Under the pieces are notes generated by a model. The model was not told the origin of the DNA, made no database searches, and saw only the letters and a list, made by a program, of their open reading frames with translations. From positions 103,747 to 167,746 of the forward strand of contig NZ_FNRM01000001.1 in the NCBI RefSeq assembly GCF_900107845.1: a DNA stretch of 64,000 bases, read 5' to 3'. Shown one piece after another: positions 8,462-18,803 of this stretch. This DNA is from Alkalimonas amylolytica (lineage in GTDB: Bacteria > Pseudomonadota > Gammaproteobacteria > Enterobacterales > Alteromonadaceae). The position numbers and the translations under genes were made by a program. How positions within the stretch are numbered: position 1 is the first letter of the stretch; each line of letters begins with the position of its first letter.

Positions 8462-9934
8462 CTAGCTTTTTTTAATTTTTTGACGGGCTTTCAGTAAGCG
8501 CTCGCGCTTGTATTGCTGGTTCGGCGTCATGCTAACCCGCTTTTTCTCGGTGGCAAAAGGGTTATCGCCTACACAAAACTCAATACGGATCGGGGTGCCC
8601 ATAATCTGCAACGCTTTACGGTAATAGTTCATCAGGTAACGCTTGTACGAGTCAGGTAAGGCACTGACCTGATTGCCATGGATCACCACGATCGGTGGGT
8701 TGTACCCCCCAGCATGGGCATACTTGAGCTTCACACGGCGGCCATTGACCAAAGGCGGCTGATGATCATCCTGCGCCATTTTCATAATTTGGGTCAGAAT
8801 CGAGGTGTTGATGCGCTTAGTCGCCGATTGGTAGGCTTCTTCCACCGACTCGAACAAGTTACCAACGCCGGAGCCATGCAAGGCGGAAATAAAATGCAGG
8901 CGGGCAAAATCAATAAATCCTAGCCGGCGATCCAGCTCCCGCTTGACGTCATCTTTGACGCCTTCGTTTAAACCATCCCACTTATTCACGGCGATAACCA
9001 AGGAACGGCCAGCATTCAGTGCAAAACCAAGCAGGCTGAGATCCTGATCGGCAATGCCCTGCCGGGCATCCAGCACCAGCAGTACCACATTGGCTTCTTC
9101 AATAGCCTGCAGCGTTTTAATGACGGAGAACTTTTCCACTTTATCATCAATTTTGCCGCGCCGACGCACTCCTGCGGTATCGATCAGAATGTAATCACGC
9201 TCATTGCGCTGCATCGGAATATAGATGGAGTCTCTGGTAGTCCCTGGCATGTCGAATACCACCACCCGCTCTTCACCCAGAATACGGTTGGTTAAGGTCG
9301 ACTTGCCGACATTAGGCCGGCCAATAATGGCGAGCTTGATCGGCTTATCCTCGAACGCCTCAGCTTCATCAACTATCCCCTCTTCCTCCGAAAAGGAAGG
9401 ATCCGCAGACTCGTCCTCATCGAGCGCAACAGCTGCTGGTAGCGAGAGCAAAGGCCGTAAGGCTTCGTTTAATAACACCGATAAACCACGGCCATGCGCA
9501 GCAGCTATCGGCCATACCTGGCCCAGGCCCAGACTGTAAAACTCGGCTATGGCACTGTCTGCATCCAGGCCATCGGTTTTATTAGCGACCAGAAAGACCT
9601 GCTTTTGTGCTTTACGCAAATAATCGGCAATGCCCATATCCCCGGCGGTCAGGCCAGCTCTTGCATCCAACATAAAGAGTACAATATCGGCTTCATCAAT
9701 AGCCCGCAGCGATTGATCGGCCATCTCCACTTCGATACCTTCGGCATCGCCATCAATACCACCAGTATCCACCACAATGAAGGATAACTCTTCGAACTCG
9801 ACTGAACCGTATTTGCGATCCCGGGTCAGGCCAGGAAAGTCAGCGACCAACGCATCCCGCGTACGGGTCAAACGATTGAACAGGGTCGATTTACCAACAT
9901 TGGCACGACCAACCAGAGCGACAACCGGTAACAT
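8462..9934 (-). CDS. der: Ribosome biogenesis GTPase Der (EngA)
   Basis: Essential double-GTPase needed for maturation of the 50S ribosomal subunit. The 490 residues show two G domains in tandem. The first has its P-loop at residues 9-17 (GRANVGKST), DTGG at about 56-59 and NKTD at about 118-121. The second has its P-loop at 205-213 (GRPNVGKST), DTAG, and NKWD. An acidic linker (about 171-197) separates them, and a C-terminal KH-like domain ends in a Lys/Arg-rich tail. The start has GAGGTG upstream. It is the last gene of the run hisS-yfgM-bamB-der, but a terminator lies between bamB and der, so it may also have its own promoter. Confidence 0.98.
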   Translation of the reverse strand: MLPVVALVGRANVGKSTLFNRLTRTRDALVADFPGLTRDRKYGSVEFEELSFIVVDTGGIDGDAEGIEVEMADQSLRAIDEADIVLFMLDARAGLTAGDMGIADYLRKAQKQVFLVANKTDGLDADSAIAEFYSLGLGQVWPIAAAHGRGLSVLLNEALRPLLSLPAAVALDEDESADPSFSEEEGIVDEAEAFEDKPIKLAIIGRPNVGKSTLTNRILGEERVVVFDMPGTTRDSIYIPMQRNERDYILIDTAGVRRRGKIDDKVEKFSVIKTLQAIEEANVVLLVLDARQGIADQDLSLLGFALNAGRSLVIAVNKWDGLNEGVKDDVKRELDRRLGFIDFARLHFISALHGSGVGNLFESVEEAYQSATKRINTSILTQIMKMAQDDHQPPLVNGRRVKLKYAHAGGYNPPIVVIHGNQVSALPDSYKRYLMNYYRKALQIMGTPIRIEFCVGDNPFATEKKRVSMTPNQQYKRERLLKARQKIKKS

Positions 9935-9944
9935 GAGCTCACCT

Positions 9945-9980
9945 CAAAATAAAAATAACAGGCTCACAGGAGCCTGTTAT
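9945..9980 (-). terminator. Intrinsic terminator after bamB
   Basis: Perfect 11-bp stem (ATAACAGGCTC / GAGCCTGTTAT) with an ACAG loop. On the minus strand it is followed by TTTTTATTTT. It sits between the bamB stop and the der start and would end the ispG-hisS-yfgM-bamB transcript, or attenuate it before der. Confidence 0.8.
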
Positions 9981-10012
9981 AGCTTAACGCATAAATTTGG
10001 TTTAGACCTGCT

Positions 10013-11206
10013 TTAAGGCTGACGCAATACCACCAGCTCACCATTACGGCTTTGCAACACCAGGTATTCGCCATTGGTTACTGGCGCAACATACATGCCT
10101 GAACGGTGGAATTGGTGGCGTGCTACCATATCGCCACTGCGGCGATCCAGCCAATGCAGATGCCCTTTGCTGTCGCCAAACACCAGATAGTCACCAAAAA
10201 CCGTAGGAGGGGTCAGGAAATGACGCTCCAGTGCAGTTTGAGACCACAGCTCCTGACCATTACGGCGATCAAGCGCATGCACCCGGCCAACCGAATCAAC
10301 GATGAAGAGTACGGTATCCGCCAGCGCCATATTGCGAAAGCTTGCATAATCACGCTTCCACAGGGTACGGCCTGAATTTAGTTCCAGTGCTACCAACTCG
10401 CCATTGTAGGCGATGGCGTAAACCGTATTACCCACTACCAATGGGCGGGCATCCACATCCACCAAACGAGCCAGATCAGTGGCACCTTGTGGCGTAGCAA
10501 TCACTTCCTCCCACGCCGGTAAGCCATGCTCTGAAATCAAGACACCTACTTTTCCTGAGCCAGAGCCAAAGACCACACCACCGGGTACTATGGAAGGCTC
10601 AGCGACACCACGAATGGTCAATGCCGGCAATTCCTGTTCATAGGCCCAGCGCTGGCTTCCATCGGCTGGGTTCAACGCGACAATAAAACCCGAACCGGTA
10701 TTTACAACAATCATGCCATCGCCTGCAGCCGGAGCAGCCAGCACTTCCCCAGGGACCTTGCTGGTCCAGCGCCGATCACCAGTGGCAGGGTCCAGTGCAA
10801 TCACCTCGCCATTCTCGGTACCAAACAGCAGATGACCAAACCCATGCGATAAACCACCGGAAACACGGGCAGTGGTATTGGATCGATTACTCAGTAAACG
10901 CCAAAAACCAATCACGCTGTCACGACGGGTATCGTAGGTCCAGATACGCTTGCCACTCTCAAGATCAAAAGCACTAATAAGACCGGTCCGGCTGGCGGCA
11001 TAGAGCTTACCATCCAGAATAAGTGGTCGCAGACTGGAGTCAAAGTGTTGTACGCCATCAGCTGCGGTGTGATCCCAGGCCAACACCGGCTCAAACTGGT
11101 TGTTCACACTTGGCAGTACCAGTTTTTCTTTCTTGGATGAACAGCCACCCAATAACATCAAAACCAGGGCGCTTGCTACTATAGTTCGCATCGACATCAA
11201 ATTCAC
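10013..11206 (-). CDS. bamB: Outer-membrane protein assembly lipoprotein BamB
   Basis: Lipoprotein of the BAM complex that inserts beta-barrel proteins into the outer membrane. The 397 residues begin with a lipoprotein signal (lipobox LLGGC, Cys at about residue 22) and continue as PQQ-like WD repeats with recurring patterns such as SGKRIWTYDTR, TGDRRWTSKVPG and SGRTLWKRDYAS, forming an eight-bladed propeller. The start is a GTG overlapping the yfgM stop (GTGA), which indicates translational coupling; ATGs 9 and 15 bases further in are alternatives. The position next to yfgM, hisS and der is the conserved gammaproteobacterial order. Confidence 0.97.
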   Translation of the reverse strand: MNLMSMRTIVASALVLMLLGGCSSKKEKLVLPSVNNQFEPVLAWDHTAADGVQHFDSSLRPLILDGKLYAASRTGLISAFDLESGKRIWTYDTRRDSVIGFWRLLSNRSNTTARVSGGLSHGFGHLLFGTENGEVIALDPATGDRRWTSKVPGEVLAAPAAGDGMIVVNTGSGFIVALNPADGSQRWAYEQELPALTIRGVAEPSIVPGGVVFGSGSGKVGVLISEHGLPAWEEVIATPQGATDLARLVDVDARPLVVGNTVYAIAYNGELVALELNSGRTLWKRDYASFRNMALADTVLFIVDSVGRVHALDRRNGQELWSQTALERHFLTPPTVFGDYLVFGDSKGHLHWLDRRSGDMVARHQFHRSGMYVAPVTNGEYLVLQSRNGELVVLRQP

Positions 11207-11844
11207 AGCATGCCCTCTGTCTGAACATGAGCCAGCTCATCGAGTTTAATTTTCAACAACTGATTGGCTTGTGCACCTTCACTCGCCTTGGCCAACATGT
11301 ACGCTTGCTTCGCTGCCTCGGCATTGCCCTGTGCCAGATGAATATCACCTTTCAGCTCTTGCTGTTGCAGCTTAAAACTGACTGGCATGTTGCCCTGTAA
11401 TAAAGCCAGGGCCTGACTGTATTGCTGTTGTTGCAAATGCACCCGAGCCAGCCGTAAGCGTGCAATAGCATCAATCACTGGGTCCTTGGTATTGGCAATC
11501 ACCCAACCTAGCTGCTGCTCAGCCAGGCTGAAGTCGCCAGCCAGGACTGCATCACGCGCTTTGAGCATGGCAGCAAAGGTGGCATAAGCGGTTTTGCTAT
11601 TACTTTCAATGTAACGTTCCGCATCCTGCACCCAGTCAGCAGACTGCTGTTCCTGTGCCTGCAGAAGTCGCTCAAAGCCCGTCGAGGCCTGTTCCGCTTG
11701 TGCAAGTTGATGCCCCTGATAATAACGGAAGCCGTACAAGCCACCTAAGCCCAGGATAGTCCCTGCAACGATGGTGATGCCATACTCTTTCCAGAAGCGC
11801 TTAATGGCTTCAACCTGTTGTTCTTCACTGCTGTAAACGTCCAT
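11203..11844 (-). CDS. yfgM: YfgM-type TPR protein, ancillary SecYEG translocon subunit
   Basis: A 213-residue inner-membrane protein with one N-terminal membrane helix (about residues 20-41, ITIVAGTILGLGGLYGF) after a short cytoplasmic segment EEQQVEAIKRFWKEYG that is characteristic of the family. The periplasmic remainder is Gln/Ala-rich TPR-like helices. In E. coli YfgM associates with SecYEG and the chaperone PpiD. It starts 10 bases after hisS and its stop overlaps bamB. The family assignment is secure from both sequence and context. Confidence 0.92.
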   Translation of the reverse strand: MDVYSSEEQQVEAIKRFWKEYGITIVAGTILGLGGLYGFRYYQGHQLAQAEQASTGFERLLQAQEQQSADWVQDAERYIESNSKTAYATFAAMLKARDAVLAGDFSLAEQQLGWVIANTKDPVIDAIARLRLARVHLQQQQYSQALALLQGNMPVSFKLQQQELKGDIHLAQGNAEAAKQAYMLAKASEGAQANQLLKIKLDELAHVQTEGML

Positions 11845-11854
11845 AACTGCTCCG

Positions 11855-13138
11855 TTATTCTTTCGCTAATTCGTTTTGCAAAAAACTGACCAACCCGGTC
11901 AGCGCAATACGTTGCTGCGGCTGATCTTTTCGCAGCCACTTGATCGTGATGCTATCCGATGCCAGCTCATCACTACCCAGCACTAAAGCCAGCTCCGCGC
12001 CGGACTTATCGGCTTTTTTAAATTGTTTTTTCATGGCGCCACCGCCGCAATGCTGCATCAGCCGCTGCTGCGGGAAAGCCTGGCGTAGCTGTTCGGCAAC
12101 CGGAATCAATGCAAGTTCCGCATCCAGCCCGGAGGCCATCAAATACCAGTCGGCCTGGGCCTGCTCTGCGGGTGCTAACTCCAGTGTTTGCAGCAGCAGA
12201 ATTAACCGTTCCATACCAAGTGCAAAGCCCACTGCAGGGCAAGGCTTACCACCCAACTGTTCCACCAGACCATCATAACGACCACCGGCACAAACCGTGC
12301 CCTGAGCCCCTAAACTGTCGGTGACCCATTCAAACACAGTTTTGTTGTAATAATCCAGCCCCCGTACCAGACGAGGGTTGACCTCAAACTCAATACCTGC
12401 TGCCGTTAGGCGCTGTTGCAGCTCAGCAAAGTGCTCGGCAGACTCGGTATCCAGATAATCTGACAAGCTGGGTGCCTTGCTTAACAAGTCAGCCAGGGCC
12501 GGGTTTTTACTGTCTAAAATACGCAGCGGGTTGCTATGCAATCGCCGCTTGCTGTCTTCATCCAGCAGCTCATGATGATCCGATAAATAGGCCACCAAAG
12601 CCGCCCGATACTGCTGGCGCGCTTCCGGGCTACCTAAGGTATTTAACTCCAGCCGCACATGGCGACTTAAACCAAGTTGCTGCCATAAATGGGCGCTCAG
12701 GCGAATCACTTCAGCATCAATATCGCTGCTGGCGATGCCAAAAGCTTCCAAACCAAACTGATGAAACTGACGATAACGGCCTTTTTGCGGACGTTCATGC
12801 CGGAACATTGGCCCCATGTACCACAGACGTTGTTCCTGGTTGTACAGCAAACCATGCTCATTGCCTGCCCGAACACAGCAGGCGGTTCCTTCCGGTCTAA
12901 GGGTCAGGCTATCGCCATTGCGATCGCTAAAGGTGTACATTTCCTTCTCGACAATGTCGGTTACTTCGCCGATCGAGCGCTTGAACAGCTCAGTCATTTC
13001 GACGATTGGAAAACGAATTTCCTGGTAGCCGTAGCTTGCTACCGTTTGCCGCAGTTGTTGCTCGACATATTGCCATAGCCCACTGTCCTTAGGCAGACAA
13101 TCATTCATGCCACGAATGGCCTGTACTTGTTTTGACAC
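11855..13138 (-). CDS. hisS: Histidine-tRNA ligase
   Basis: Class II aminoacyl-tRNA synthetase charging tRNA-His; 427 residues, the usual length. Motif 2 region ([23 protein letters not shown]), the histidine-specific loop [15 protein letters not shown], and motif 3 ([13 protein letters not shown]) are all present, followed by the anticodon-binding domain. It is preceded by ispG (81-base gap, no clear terminator) and followed closely by yfgM. Confidence 0.98.
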   Translation of the reverse strand: MSKQVQAIRGMNDCLPKDSGLWQYVEQQLRQTVASYGYQEIRFPIVEMTELFKRSIGEVTDIVEKEMYTFSDRNGDSLTLRPEGTACCVRAGNEHGLLYNQEQRLWYMGPMFRHERPQKGRYRQFHQFGLEAFGIASSDIDAEVIRLSAHLWQQLGLSRHVRLELNTLGSPEARQQYRAALVAYLSDHHELLDEDSKRRLHSNPLRILDSKNPALADLLSKAPSLSDYLDTESAEHFAELQQRLTAAGIEFEVNPRLVRGLDYYNKTVFEWVTDSLGAQGTVCAGGRYDGLVEQLGGKPCPAVGFALGMERLILLLQTLELAPAEQAQADWYLMASGLDAELALIPVAEQLRQAFPQQRLMQHCGGGAMKKQFKKADKSGAELALVLGSDELASDSITIKWLRKDQPQQRIALTGLVSFLQNELAKE

Positions 13139-13219
13139 CTTATTCTACTCGGCTTTGCTAAAAAATAGACGGGATTATAGGAGCTTCAGTGGCAAACACC
13201 AAGCTTTCCCGTAGCTTTC

Positions 13220-14335
13220 TTACTGATCCAGCTGGGTAACGGCAATCTGTTGCTGTTTGCGCTTCAGATAATCACGCACCTGCTGCTCCAGCTGTTCAGC
13301 GATCAGGTTATTGTCCAGCCGTAGTTTTTGCCGCTCACCATTGATGTAAAAGCCACTCATCCGGTTGGCACCCGCTACCGCCAGATCAGAGACCAGGGCT
13401 TCACCAGGGCCGTTCACCACGCAACCGATGACCGAGACAGTAAGCGGCTCGACTACGTCCTCTAACCGTTGCTCCAGAGCATTCATGGTCTTGATCACAT
13501 CAAATTCCTGCCGCGAACAGCTTGGACAAGCAATGAAATTAATGCCGCGGGAACGAATACGGAGTGACTTTAAAATATCGAAGCCAACTTTCACTTCTTC
13601 GACCGGATCTGCCGCCAATGAGACCCTCAGCGTATCACCAATACCTTCGGCCAGCAGCATGCCCAAGCCGATCGCTGATTTCACAGCACCAGCACGGGCA
13701 CCACCGGCTTCCGTAATACCTAAATGCAACGGCTGCTTAATCTGGGTAGCCAGTAAACGGTAAGCACCTACCGCCAGGAAGACGTCCGACGCTTTGACAC
13801 TGACTTTAAACTGCTCGAAGTTCAGCCGATCAAGGATCTCAACATGGCGCATGGCCGACTCAACCAGGGCTTCAGCGGTCGGCTCGCCATACTTTTGCTG
13901 AATGTCCGCTTCCAGTGAACCGCCATTGACACCGATCCGGATTGGAATGTTGTGGTCTCTTGCGCAATCCACCACGGCACGGATCCGATCTTCCCGGCCA
14001 ATATTGCCAGGGTTAATTCGCAAACAATCGACACCATATTCGGCTACTTTAAGGGCGATACGGTAATCAAAATGAATATCCGCTACCAGCGGCACCGGCG
14101 ACTGCTGTTTAATCAGCCGGAAAGCTTCAGCCGCATCCATGGTAGGAACAGACACACGCACCATATCGGCGCCGGCAGCAGCAATGGCTTTAATCTGGGC
14201 GACCGTGGCATCCACATCGGTGGTTTTGGTGTTGGTCATTGATTGCACACTGATCGGGGCATCGCCACCAACCGGCACAGTGCCAACCATAATCTGGGTG
14301 CTCTTACGTCGTTTAATTGGATTATCAGCAAACAT
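13220..14335 (-). CDS. ispG: 4-hydroxy-3-methylbut-2-enyl diphosphate synthase IspG (GcpE)
   Basis: Iron-sulfur enzyme of the MEP isoprenoid pathway converting ME-cPP to HMBPP. The 371 residues have the N-terminal TIM barrel ([17 protein letters not shown]) and the C-terminal 4Fe-4S domain with [10 protein letters not shown] and [12 protein letters not shown] providing the cluster cysteines. It starts 3 bases after rodZ ends, so it is in the same transcript, upstream of hisS. Its cluster would come from the Isc system encoded 8 kb away. Confidence 0.98.
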   Translation of the reverse strand: MFADNPIKRRKSTQIMVGTVPVGGDAPISVQSMTNTKTTDVDATVAQIKAIAAAGADMVRVSVPTMDAAEAFRLIKQQSPVPLVADIHFDYRIALKVAEYGVDCLRINPGNIGREDRIRAVVDCARDHNIPIRIGVNGGSLEADIQQKYGEPTAEALVESAMRHVEILDRLNFEQFKVSVKASDVFLAVGAYRLLATQIKQPLHLGITEAGGARAGAVKSAIGLGMLLAEGIGDTLRVSLAADPVEEVKVGFDILKSLRIRSRGINFIACPSCSRQEFDVIKTMNALEQRLEDVVEPLTVSVIGCVVNGPGEALVSDLAVAGANRMSGFYINGERQKLRLDNNLIAEQLEQQVRDYLKRKQQQIAVTQLDQ

Positions 14336-14338
14336 AGC

Positions 14339-15235
14339 TTAGTCTTGTAACGGAACAGAAAATTTAGCGACCCGACCAGATCGGAAGCCAGACATATCGA
14401 CCGGTTCTGTATCCAGCTCAATCTCAACCACCGACGGGTTGCCTAGAGTCACGGTAAAAGGGGCCCTGCCTTGCACCTGCAGCTGATAACCAGCGCGTTT
14501 GGTACCGAAGGCAACTCTGGAGCCATCAGCATCCACCACATCAATCCAGCAATCATCGGCAAAGCGCATACTCAACTGTTGGCTTGAGGCAATTGGCGGG
14601 TCTGCCAGTAAAGCAACACTGGACTGGGTTGATTCATTCTCAAAAATGGTCGGCGCGGTTTGCTCAGCGAGTGAAGTGGGTAACTCGGGTAGCACCGTAT
14701 GCATCTCTGGATCGGGTTGGCTGTCAGCTGCGAGCATAGTCAGCGGCTCTGGTTCAACTGAATTCACGATTTCGTGCGGTACACCAGCATTTTCGCTCTC
14801 TGCAACAGGGGGTTCCCCGATCAACCAATGCGTTTGCCACCACCAAAGTAACAACAAGCCGAGCAGAACGGCCCCAACCAGGTAGGTTAACAGCATAAAG
14901 CGGCTCTCGGTCGCCTCTTTTTCCGTACGGTTGGAAAAGCTATGCATAGCACGGGGTTCTATGGCCTGATTACCATGGTGGCGCTCGTAGGCAGCCAAGA
15001 CCTGTTGTTCGGAAATCTTCAACAAACGGGCATAGGAGCGCAGATAACCACGAATAAAGGTCGGCAGTACACTTTCTTCGTACTGATCGGTCTCCATGTT
15101 CTCAATCAGGGATAGACGTAAGTTTAGCTGGCTAGCGACTTCTTTTTGCGACCACTGCCTGTGCTCACGGGCAGCCTTTAATAGCTCACCTGCGCTGTGC
15201 TCTGTTGTTTCTGTTGGCGTTTTATCAGTCGTCAT
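14339..15235 (-). CDS. rodZ: RodZ-like cytoskeletal protein (HTH and DUF4115)
   Basis: Bitopic protein that links the MreB cytoskeleton to the cell envelope. From the N-terminus: a cytoplasmic Xre-type helix-turn-helix (about residues 16-70, including WSQKEVASQLNLRLSLIENME), a juxtamembrane region, one membrane helix (about 113-134, FMLLTYLVGAVLLGLLLLWWW), a Ser/Pro/Glu-rich periplasmic linker, and a C-terminal beta domain (MRFADDCWIDVVDADGSRVAFG). The frame extends to an ATG at 15244 (MYPM), but MTTDKTP at 15235 is the more usual family start. Either overlaps the 3' end of pilW. The order pilW-rodZ-ispG is conserved. Confidence 0.93.
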   Translation of the reverse strand: MTTDKTPTETTEHSAGELLKAAREHRQWSQKEVASQLNLRLSLIENMETDQYEESVLPTFIRGYLRSYARLLKISEQQVLAAYERHHGNQAIEPRAMHSFSNRTEKEATESRFMLLTYLVGAVLLGLLLLWWWQTHWLIGEPPVAESENAGVPHEIVNSVEPEPLTMLAADSQPDPEMHTVLPELPTSLAEQTAPTIFENESTQSSVALLADPPIASSQQLSMRFADDCWIDVVDADGSRVAFGTKRAGYQLQVQGRAPFTVTLGNPSVVEIELDTEPVDMSGFRSGRVAKFSVPLQD

Positions 15236-16979
15236 GGGATACATCAGCCGGGTCTTTCAGGTAAATACGTTGCCCTATATACACTCTGCTGCGCTCGGTC
15301 AGATTGTTCCAGTTCAGCAGTCGGGCAAGACGAACATTGTAGCGCATAGAAATATTAAACAGCGTGTCACCCTCTGCAACCACATGAACATCCGGTCGTT
15401 CCACAGCAACCACAGCCTGAACCGGCAATTGTTCAGGCGGCTCAGCCAACCATAAGCGCTGACCAGCCCTTATCGTTGCGCCAGGCGATAATTGATTCCA
15501 TTGCTGCAGTCGCTCTAAGCGAATGTTGTAACGCATAGAAATGGCAAAGAGTGACTCACCTTGCTGTACGATATGGGAGGCCACTTCATCGTATTCAGCA
15601 GCTGCGGTAGCTAATGAGCTATCGTCAGATAGTGTGTCGGATTCAAGTGGCTCAGCAAGCTCTCGTTCAATACCCGGGGTATGGACCGATGCCAAGGCTG
15701 AGAGTTCAGTTTCCAGCATGGGTTCGGCTATATTTTCTGTCACTCCATGCTGCGTCATTTGAGTTCGTGACGACTCCGCAGGCCAGTTTGGTTCAACGAC
15801 CTGGGTGATATCAAGAGCAAGCTCAGGCAGAGCAAGGCGCTCCAGTTCTAACGCAGTTGTTGCAGGATCCACAGATTCCGCCGGTAGCTCTGGCATTGTC
15901 CAGGATGGTGCCGCCAGCACTACCTGATTTAATGATGCCTCCGTAATGGAGTTGGCTTCGTCAGCAGCTTCCGTTGCATCAACTATAGGGGATGCTGTGG
16001 TAACAACATTTGGTCTAGAGCGAGTCAGCGACTGAGATTGACGCGCAACTTCAGGCTCAACGCGAGGCTCTGAGCGGCGCACGATACGGATCTGGGGTTG
16101 CTCTACTTCGGCCTCGGGCTGTGCTGCTGGTGCAGGCAGCTCCAAATTGGAAATTAAATACTGTTTATAGCGCTCGCGCAGTTGCTCGTACTCACTATCC
16201 TGCAGCCGGCCCTGCCGCATCAGGCGGGCTGCTTCGCTATCCGGATAAACCTGCAATAACAGCTCTTGGGAATTTCGTTGCGTTTCGCTATCCAGCTCTT
16301 TATCGGCAATCAGGTAACTCAGTAAAGAGGTACTGGCCGAGACATGACCCAGACGCTGGATACGGGTGAGATGTTGGCGAGCTCGTTGATGATTGCCCAT
16401 GGCATAATCAAGGCCAGCCAGGTTTAACAGACTGCTAATGCGGTTGCCGCTGTGCAGCACAGCAGACTCCAAATAGTGCTGAGCACGGCTAAAGTTATTT
16501 TGTTGCAACTGACATAAAGCCAGGTTCTCGTAACTTTCCGACACCCGCATATAGCCTGGTCGCCGAATCGCATTTAGCAGCAAAACTTCAGCTTCATGGT
16601 ATTTGCCTTGCTGACAAAGGAAAGCACCATAATTATTGTAGGTATCGGGATTGTTGGCATCACGGGCCAATGCTTGCTTGTAAGCCGCCTCCGCTTGCTC
16701 TGGCTCATTCACGCTCTGATAGTAATAAGCCAGCGCATTGTAGACCTCGGGTAGCTGAGGTGCCAATGCCCTGGCACGCTCCAGATTGAAAATTGCCTGA
16801 GCATTTTCACCACGCTGCAGATAGTTCAGTCCCAGTGACATCCGTGTTCGAGCGGCTTCCGTGTTATCCACCTGCCGCTGCTGCACTGGTCGTTCAGAGC
16901 CAACATAAGTACTTTCAGACACGCAGGCTGACAATACCAATGCACTCATCACAACCAAGCTAACCGACAGTTTTTGCAT
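15225..16979 (-). CDS. pilW: PilW/PilF-type pilotin with added C-terminal LysM domains
   Basis: Lipoprotein of about 584 residues. The first 260 match the type IV pilus biogenesis protein PilW/PilF: lipobox LVLSAC, then TPR repeats (NYLQRGENAQAIFNLERA; YNALAYYYQSVNEPEQAEAAY; YNNYGAFLCQQGKYHEA) that help PilQ reach and assemble in the outer membrane. Usual family length is about 250. Here a Pro/Glu/Ser-rich low-complexity linker of over 200 residues follows, then two LysM modules of about 45 residues near the C-terminus (HIVQQGESLFAISMRYN and HVVAEGDTLFNISMRYN), which typically bind peptidoglycan. The ATG at 16979 is chosen because a lipoprotein signal follows at once; a GTG 21 bases upstream is also open. 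Between rlmN and rodZ, as usual. Confidence 0.92.
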   Translation of the reverse strand: MQKLSVSLVVMSALVLSACVSESTYVGSERPVQQRQVDNTEAARTRMSLGLNYLQRGENAQAIFNLERARALAPQLPEVYNALAYYYQSVNEPEQAEAAYKQALARDANNPDTYNNYGAFLCQQGKYHEAEVLLLNAIRRPGYMRVSESYENLALCQLQQNNFSRAQHYLESAVLHSGNRISSLLNLAGLDYAMGNHQRARQHLTRIQRLGHVSASTSLLSYLIADKELDSETQRNSQELLLQVYPDSEAARLMRQGRLQDSEYEQLRERYKQYLISNLELPAPAAQPEAEVEQPQIRIVRRSEPRVEPEVARQSQSLTRSRPNVVTTASPIVDATEAADEANSITEASLNQVVLAAPSWTMPELPAESVDPATTALELERLALPELALDITQVVEPNWPAESSRTQMTQHGVTENIAEPMLETELSALASVHTPGIERELAEPLESDTLSDDSSLATAAAEYDEVASHIVQQGESLFAISMRYNIRLERLQQWNQLSPGATIRAGQRLWLAEPPEQLPVQAVVAVERPDVHVVAEGDTLFNISMRYNVRLARLLNWNNLTERSRVYIGQRIYLKDPADVSHDD

Positions 16980-17002
16980 AACTTTTGCCCTGGCTCCCAC
17001 CC

Positions 17003-18130
17003 TTAGGATGTCATTCTGACTGAAATTGCCTGACCTTTCATTTGTTTTTTTAATAAACGTTTGGTTCTATCGACCACATCCCCTACAAGCTGACCGCAGG
17101 CGGCATCAATGTCATCGCCACGTGTTTTACGTACCATGACGGTAAAGCCATGTTGTTGCAAGACTTTATTAAAACGATCAATCCGCGAGTTGCTTGAGCG
17201 GGCATAAGGAGAGCCCGGATAAGGATTAAACGGAATCAGATTGATCTTGGCTGGTGTATCGCGAAGTGCATGCGCCAGCTCATGAGCTTGCTCCATACTG
17301 TCGTTAATACCTTCCAGCATGACGTATTCTACCGTCACTTTATCATTGGCCTTGGACCACTCAACATAACGACGGGATGAGGCCAGAAAGTCTTCCATGG
17401 GATATTTTTTATTCACAGGCACCAGCTCATTACGCAGCTCGTTATTTGGTGCATGTAAGGAAATAGCTAATGCTACATCGATCTTACCCAACATGGCGTC
17501 AAGTGCTGGCACTACCCCAGACGTACTTAAAGTGACACGGCGCTTGGACAGACCAAAACCATAGTCTTCCATCATCAGTTCCATCGCCGGAATCACATTA
17601 TTCATGTTCAACAAGGGTTCACCCATGCCCATCATCACCACATTGGTGACCGGCTTTTCCCCAGTATCGCCATAACTACCAATCAGCTGACCCACCCGCC
17701 AGACCTGACCAATAATTTCAGCTACCGTCAGATTTCGATTAAAGCCTTGTTGGGCTGTCGAGCAAAATGAACAGTCTAACGCACAACCAACTTGAGATGA
17801 CACACAGAGAGTACGACGATCTTTTTCCGGGATCCAAACGGTTTCAACTTCCTGGCCACCATCCAACCGCATGACAAACTTGATGGTCCCATCTTTGCTA
17901 TCCTGACGGCTCGCCACTTCAGGAGCACGGATCTCAGAACACTGCTTCAGCTTTTCCCGCAGCACTTTGTTCACATTGGTCATTTTGTCGAAATCATCGA
18001 CACAGTAATGATAGATCCATTTCATCACCTGATCGGCACGAAATGGCTTTTCGCCCAAATCAGCAAAAAACGACTTCATTTGCTCGCGGGTTAAATTCAG
18101 CAAATTTGTTTTTGCAATGGATGTTGTCAT
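17003..18130 (-). CDS. rlmN: Dual-specificity RNA methyltransferase RlmN
   Basis: Radical-SAM enzyme that methylates C2 of A2503 in 23S rRNA and A37 of some tRNAs. In the 375 residues the cluster motif CX3CX2C is at Cys116, Cys120 and Cys123 ([15 protein letters not shown]); GEPLLN follows, and the methyl-carrying Cys lies near the C-terminus in [10 protein letters not shown]. Length and motifs are typical. The downstream neighbour is pilW (small gap), the upstream one ndk, as in related genomes. Confidence 0.98.
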   Translation of the reverse strand: MTTSIAKTNLLNLTREQMKSFFADLGEKPFRADQVMKWIYHYCVDDFDKMTNVNKVLREKLKQCSEIRAPEVASRQDSKDGTIKFVMRLDGGQEVETVWIPEKDRRTLCVSSQVGCALDCSFCSTAQQGFNRNLTVAEIIGQVWRVGQLIGSYGDTGEKPVTNVVMMGMGEPLLNMNNVIPAMELMMEDYGFGLSKRRVTLSTSGVVPALDAMLGKIDVALAISLHAPNNELRNELVPVNKKYPMEDFLASSRRYVEWSKANDKVTVEYVMLEGINDSMEQAHELAHALRDTPAKINLIPFNPYPGSPYARSSNSRIDRFNKVLQQHGFTVMVRKTRGDDIDAACGQLVGDVVDRTKRLLKKQMKGQAISVRMTS

Positions 18131-18182
18131 GCTATCAATTCCTGTCTAACCATGGCGTTTACTGTGTTCACCAAAGACGCAA

Positions 18183-18203
18183 CAAGGGGGCCAGGCCCCC
18201 TTG
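18183..18203 (-). terminator. Hairpin terminator after ndk
   Basis: GC-rich stem CAAGGGGGCC / GGCCCCCTTG centred on one base, starting about 20 bases beyond the ndk stop. On the minus strand TTGCGTCTTT follows, a weak U-tract, so termination may be partial, with readthrough to rlmN. Confidence 0.6.
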
Positions 18204-18224
18204 ATTCAGTACTGCTTTAACCGA

Positions 18225-18656
18225 TTAACGGGTACGAGAGCAAACTTCTGCATCGGTGAAGAAATAAGCGATTTCGCGAGCAGCAGACTCAACGGCATCT
18301 GAGCCATGAACCGCATTTTCGTCGATGCTGTCGGCGTAGTCAGCACGCAAAGTTCCAGCCAAGGCATCTTTCGGATTGGTTGCACCCATGATTTCACGGT
18401 TTTTACGTACTGCATCTTCACCTTCCAGCACCTGCACCATGACAGGACCTGAGGTCATGAAAGCAACTAAGGCACCAAAGAAAGGACGCTCTTTGTGCTC
18501 AGCATAGAAGCCCTCGGCCTGCTCTTTGCTCAAGTGTAGCATTTTTGACGCCACAATACGCAGGCCTGCCGCTTCAAAGCGCTGGTAGATTGCACCGATC
18601 AGGTTTTTGGCAACAGCATCCGGCTTAACAATAGAGAAAGTACGTTCTAAAGCCAT
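18225..18656 (-). CDS. ndk: Nucleoside diphosphate kinase
   Basis: Transfers the gamma phosphate from ATP to nucleoside diphosphates through a phospho-histidine. The 143 residues match the family length. The N-terminal [15 protein letters not shown], and the active-site His in [12 protein letters not shown], are clear. A good ribosome-binding site (AAGGAGT) precedes the ATG, and a TATAAT hexamer lies about 45 bases upstream. In relatives ndk usually lies close to the isc operon end; here two porin cassettes intervene. Confidence 0.98.
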   Translation of the reverse strand: MALERTFSIVKPDAVAKNLIGAIYQRFEAAGLRIVASKMLHLSKEQAEGFYAEHKERPFFGALVAFMTSGPVMVQVLEGEDAVRKNREIMGATNPKDALAGTLRADYADSIDENAVHGSDAVESAAREIAYFFTDAEVCSRTR

Positions 18657-18700
18657 GAAAGGACTCCTTGAATGATTGGGTTAAATTTTAAAGGCGCGAA

Positions 18701-18729
18701 ATTATACGTGATCCAGGCAAAAAAACCTA
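18701..18729 (-). promoter_or_regulatory. Probable ndk promoter
   Basis: A perfect -10 hexamer TATAAT (18701-18706, minus strand) lies about 45 bases before the ndk start. The -35 region at the right spacing is weak (TAGGTT-like), so only the -10 element is well supported. Confidence 0.45.
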
Positions 18730-18754
18730 TTTTCTGTAGCAAACTTTTTCAGGT

Positions 18755-18784
18755 AAAAAAAAGCTTCCGATCATGGAAGCTTTT
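18755..18784 (-). terminator. Terminator of the porin/PstS-like operon
   Basis: 10-bp stem AAAAGCTTCC / GGAAGCTTTT with a six-base loop. On the minus strand it is followed by a T-rich run (eight T including the stem end). It starts about 20 bases past the stop of the last gene in the duplicated cassette and separates it from ndk. Confidence 0.8.
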
Positions 18785-18803
18785 CTACCAGGCTATGGCT
18801 TAG

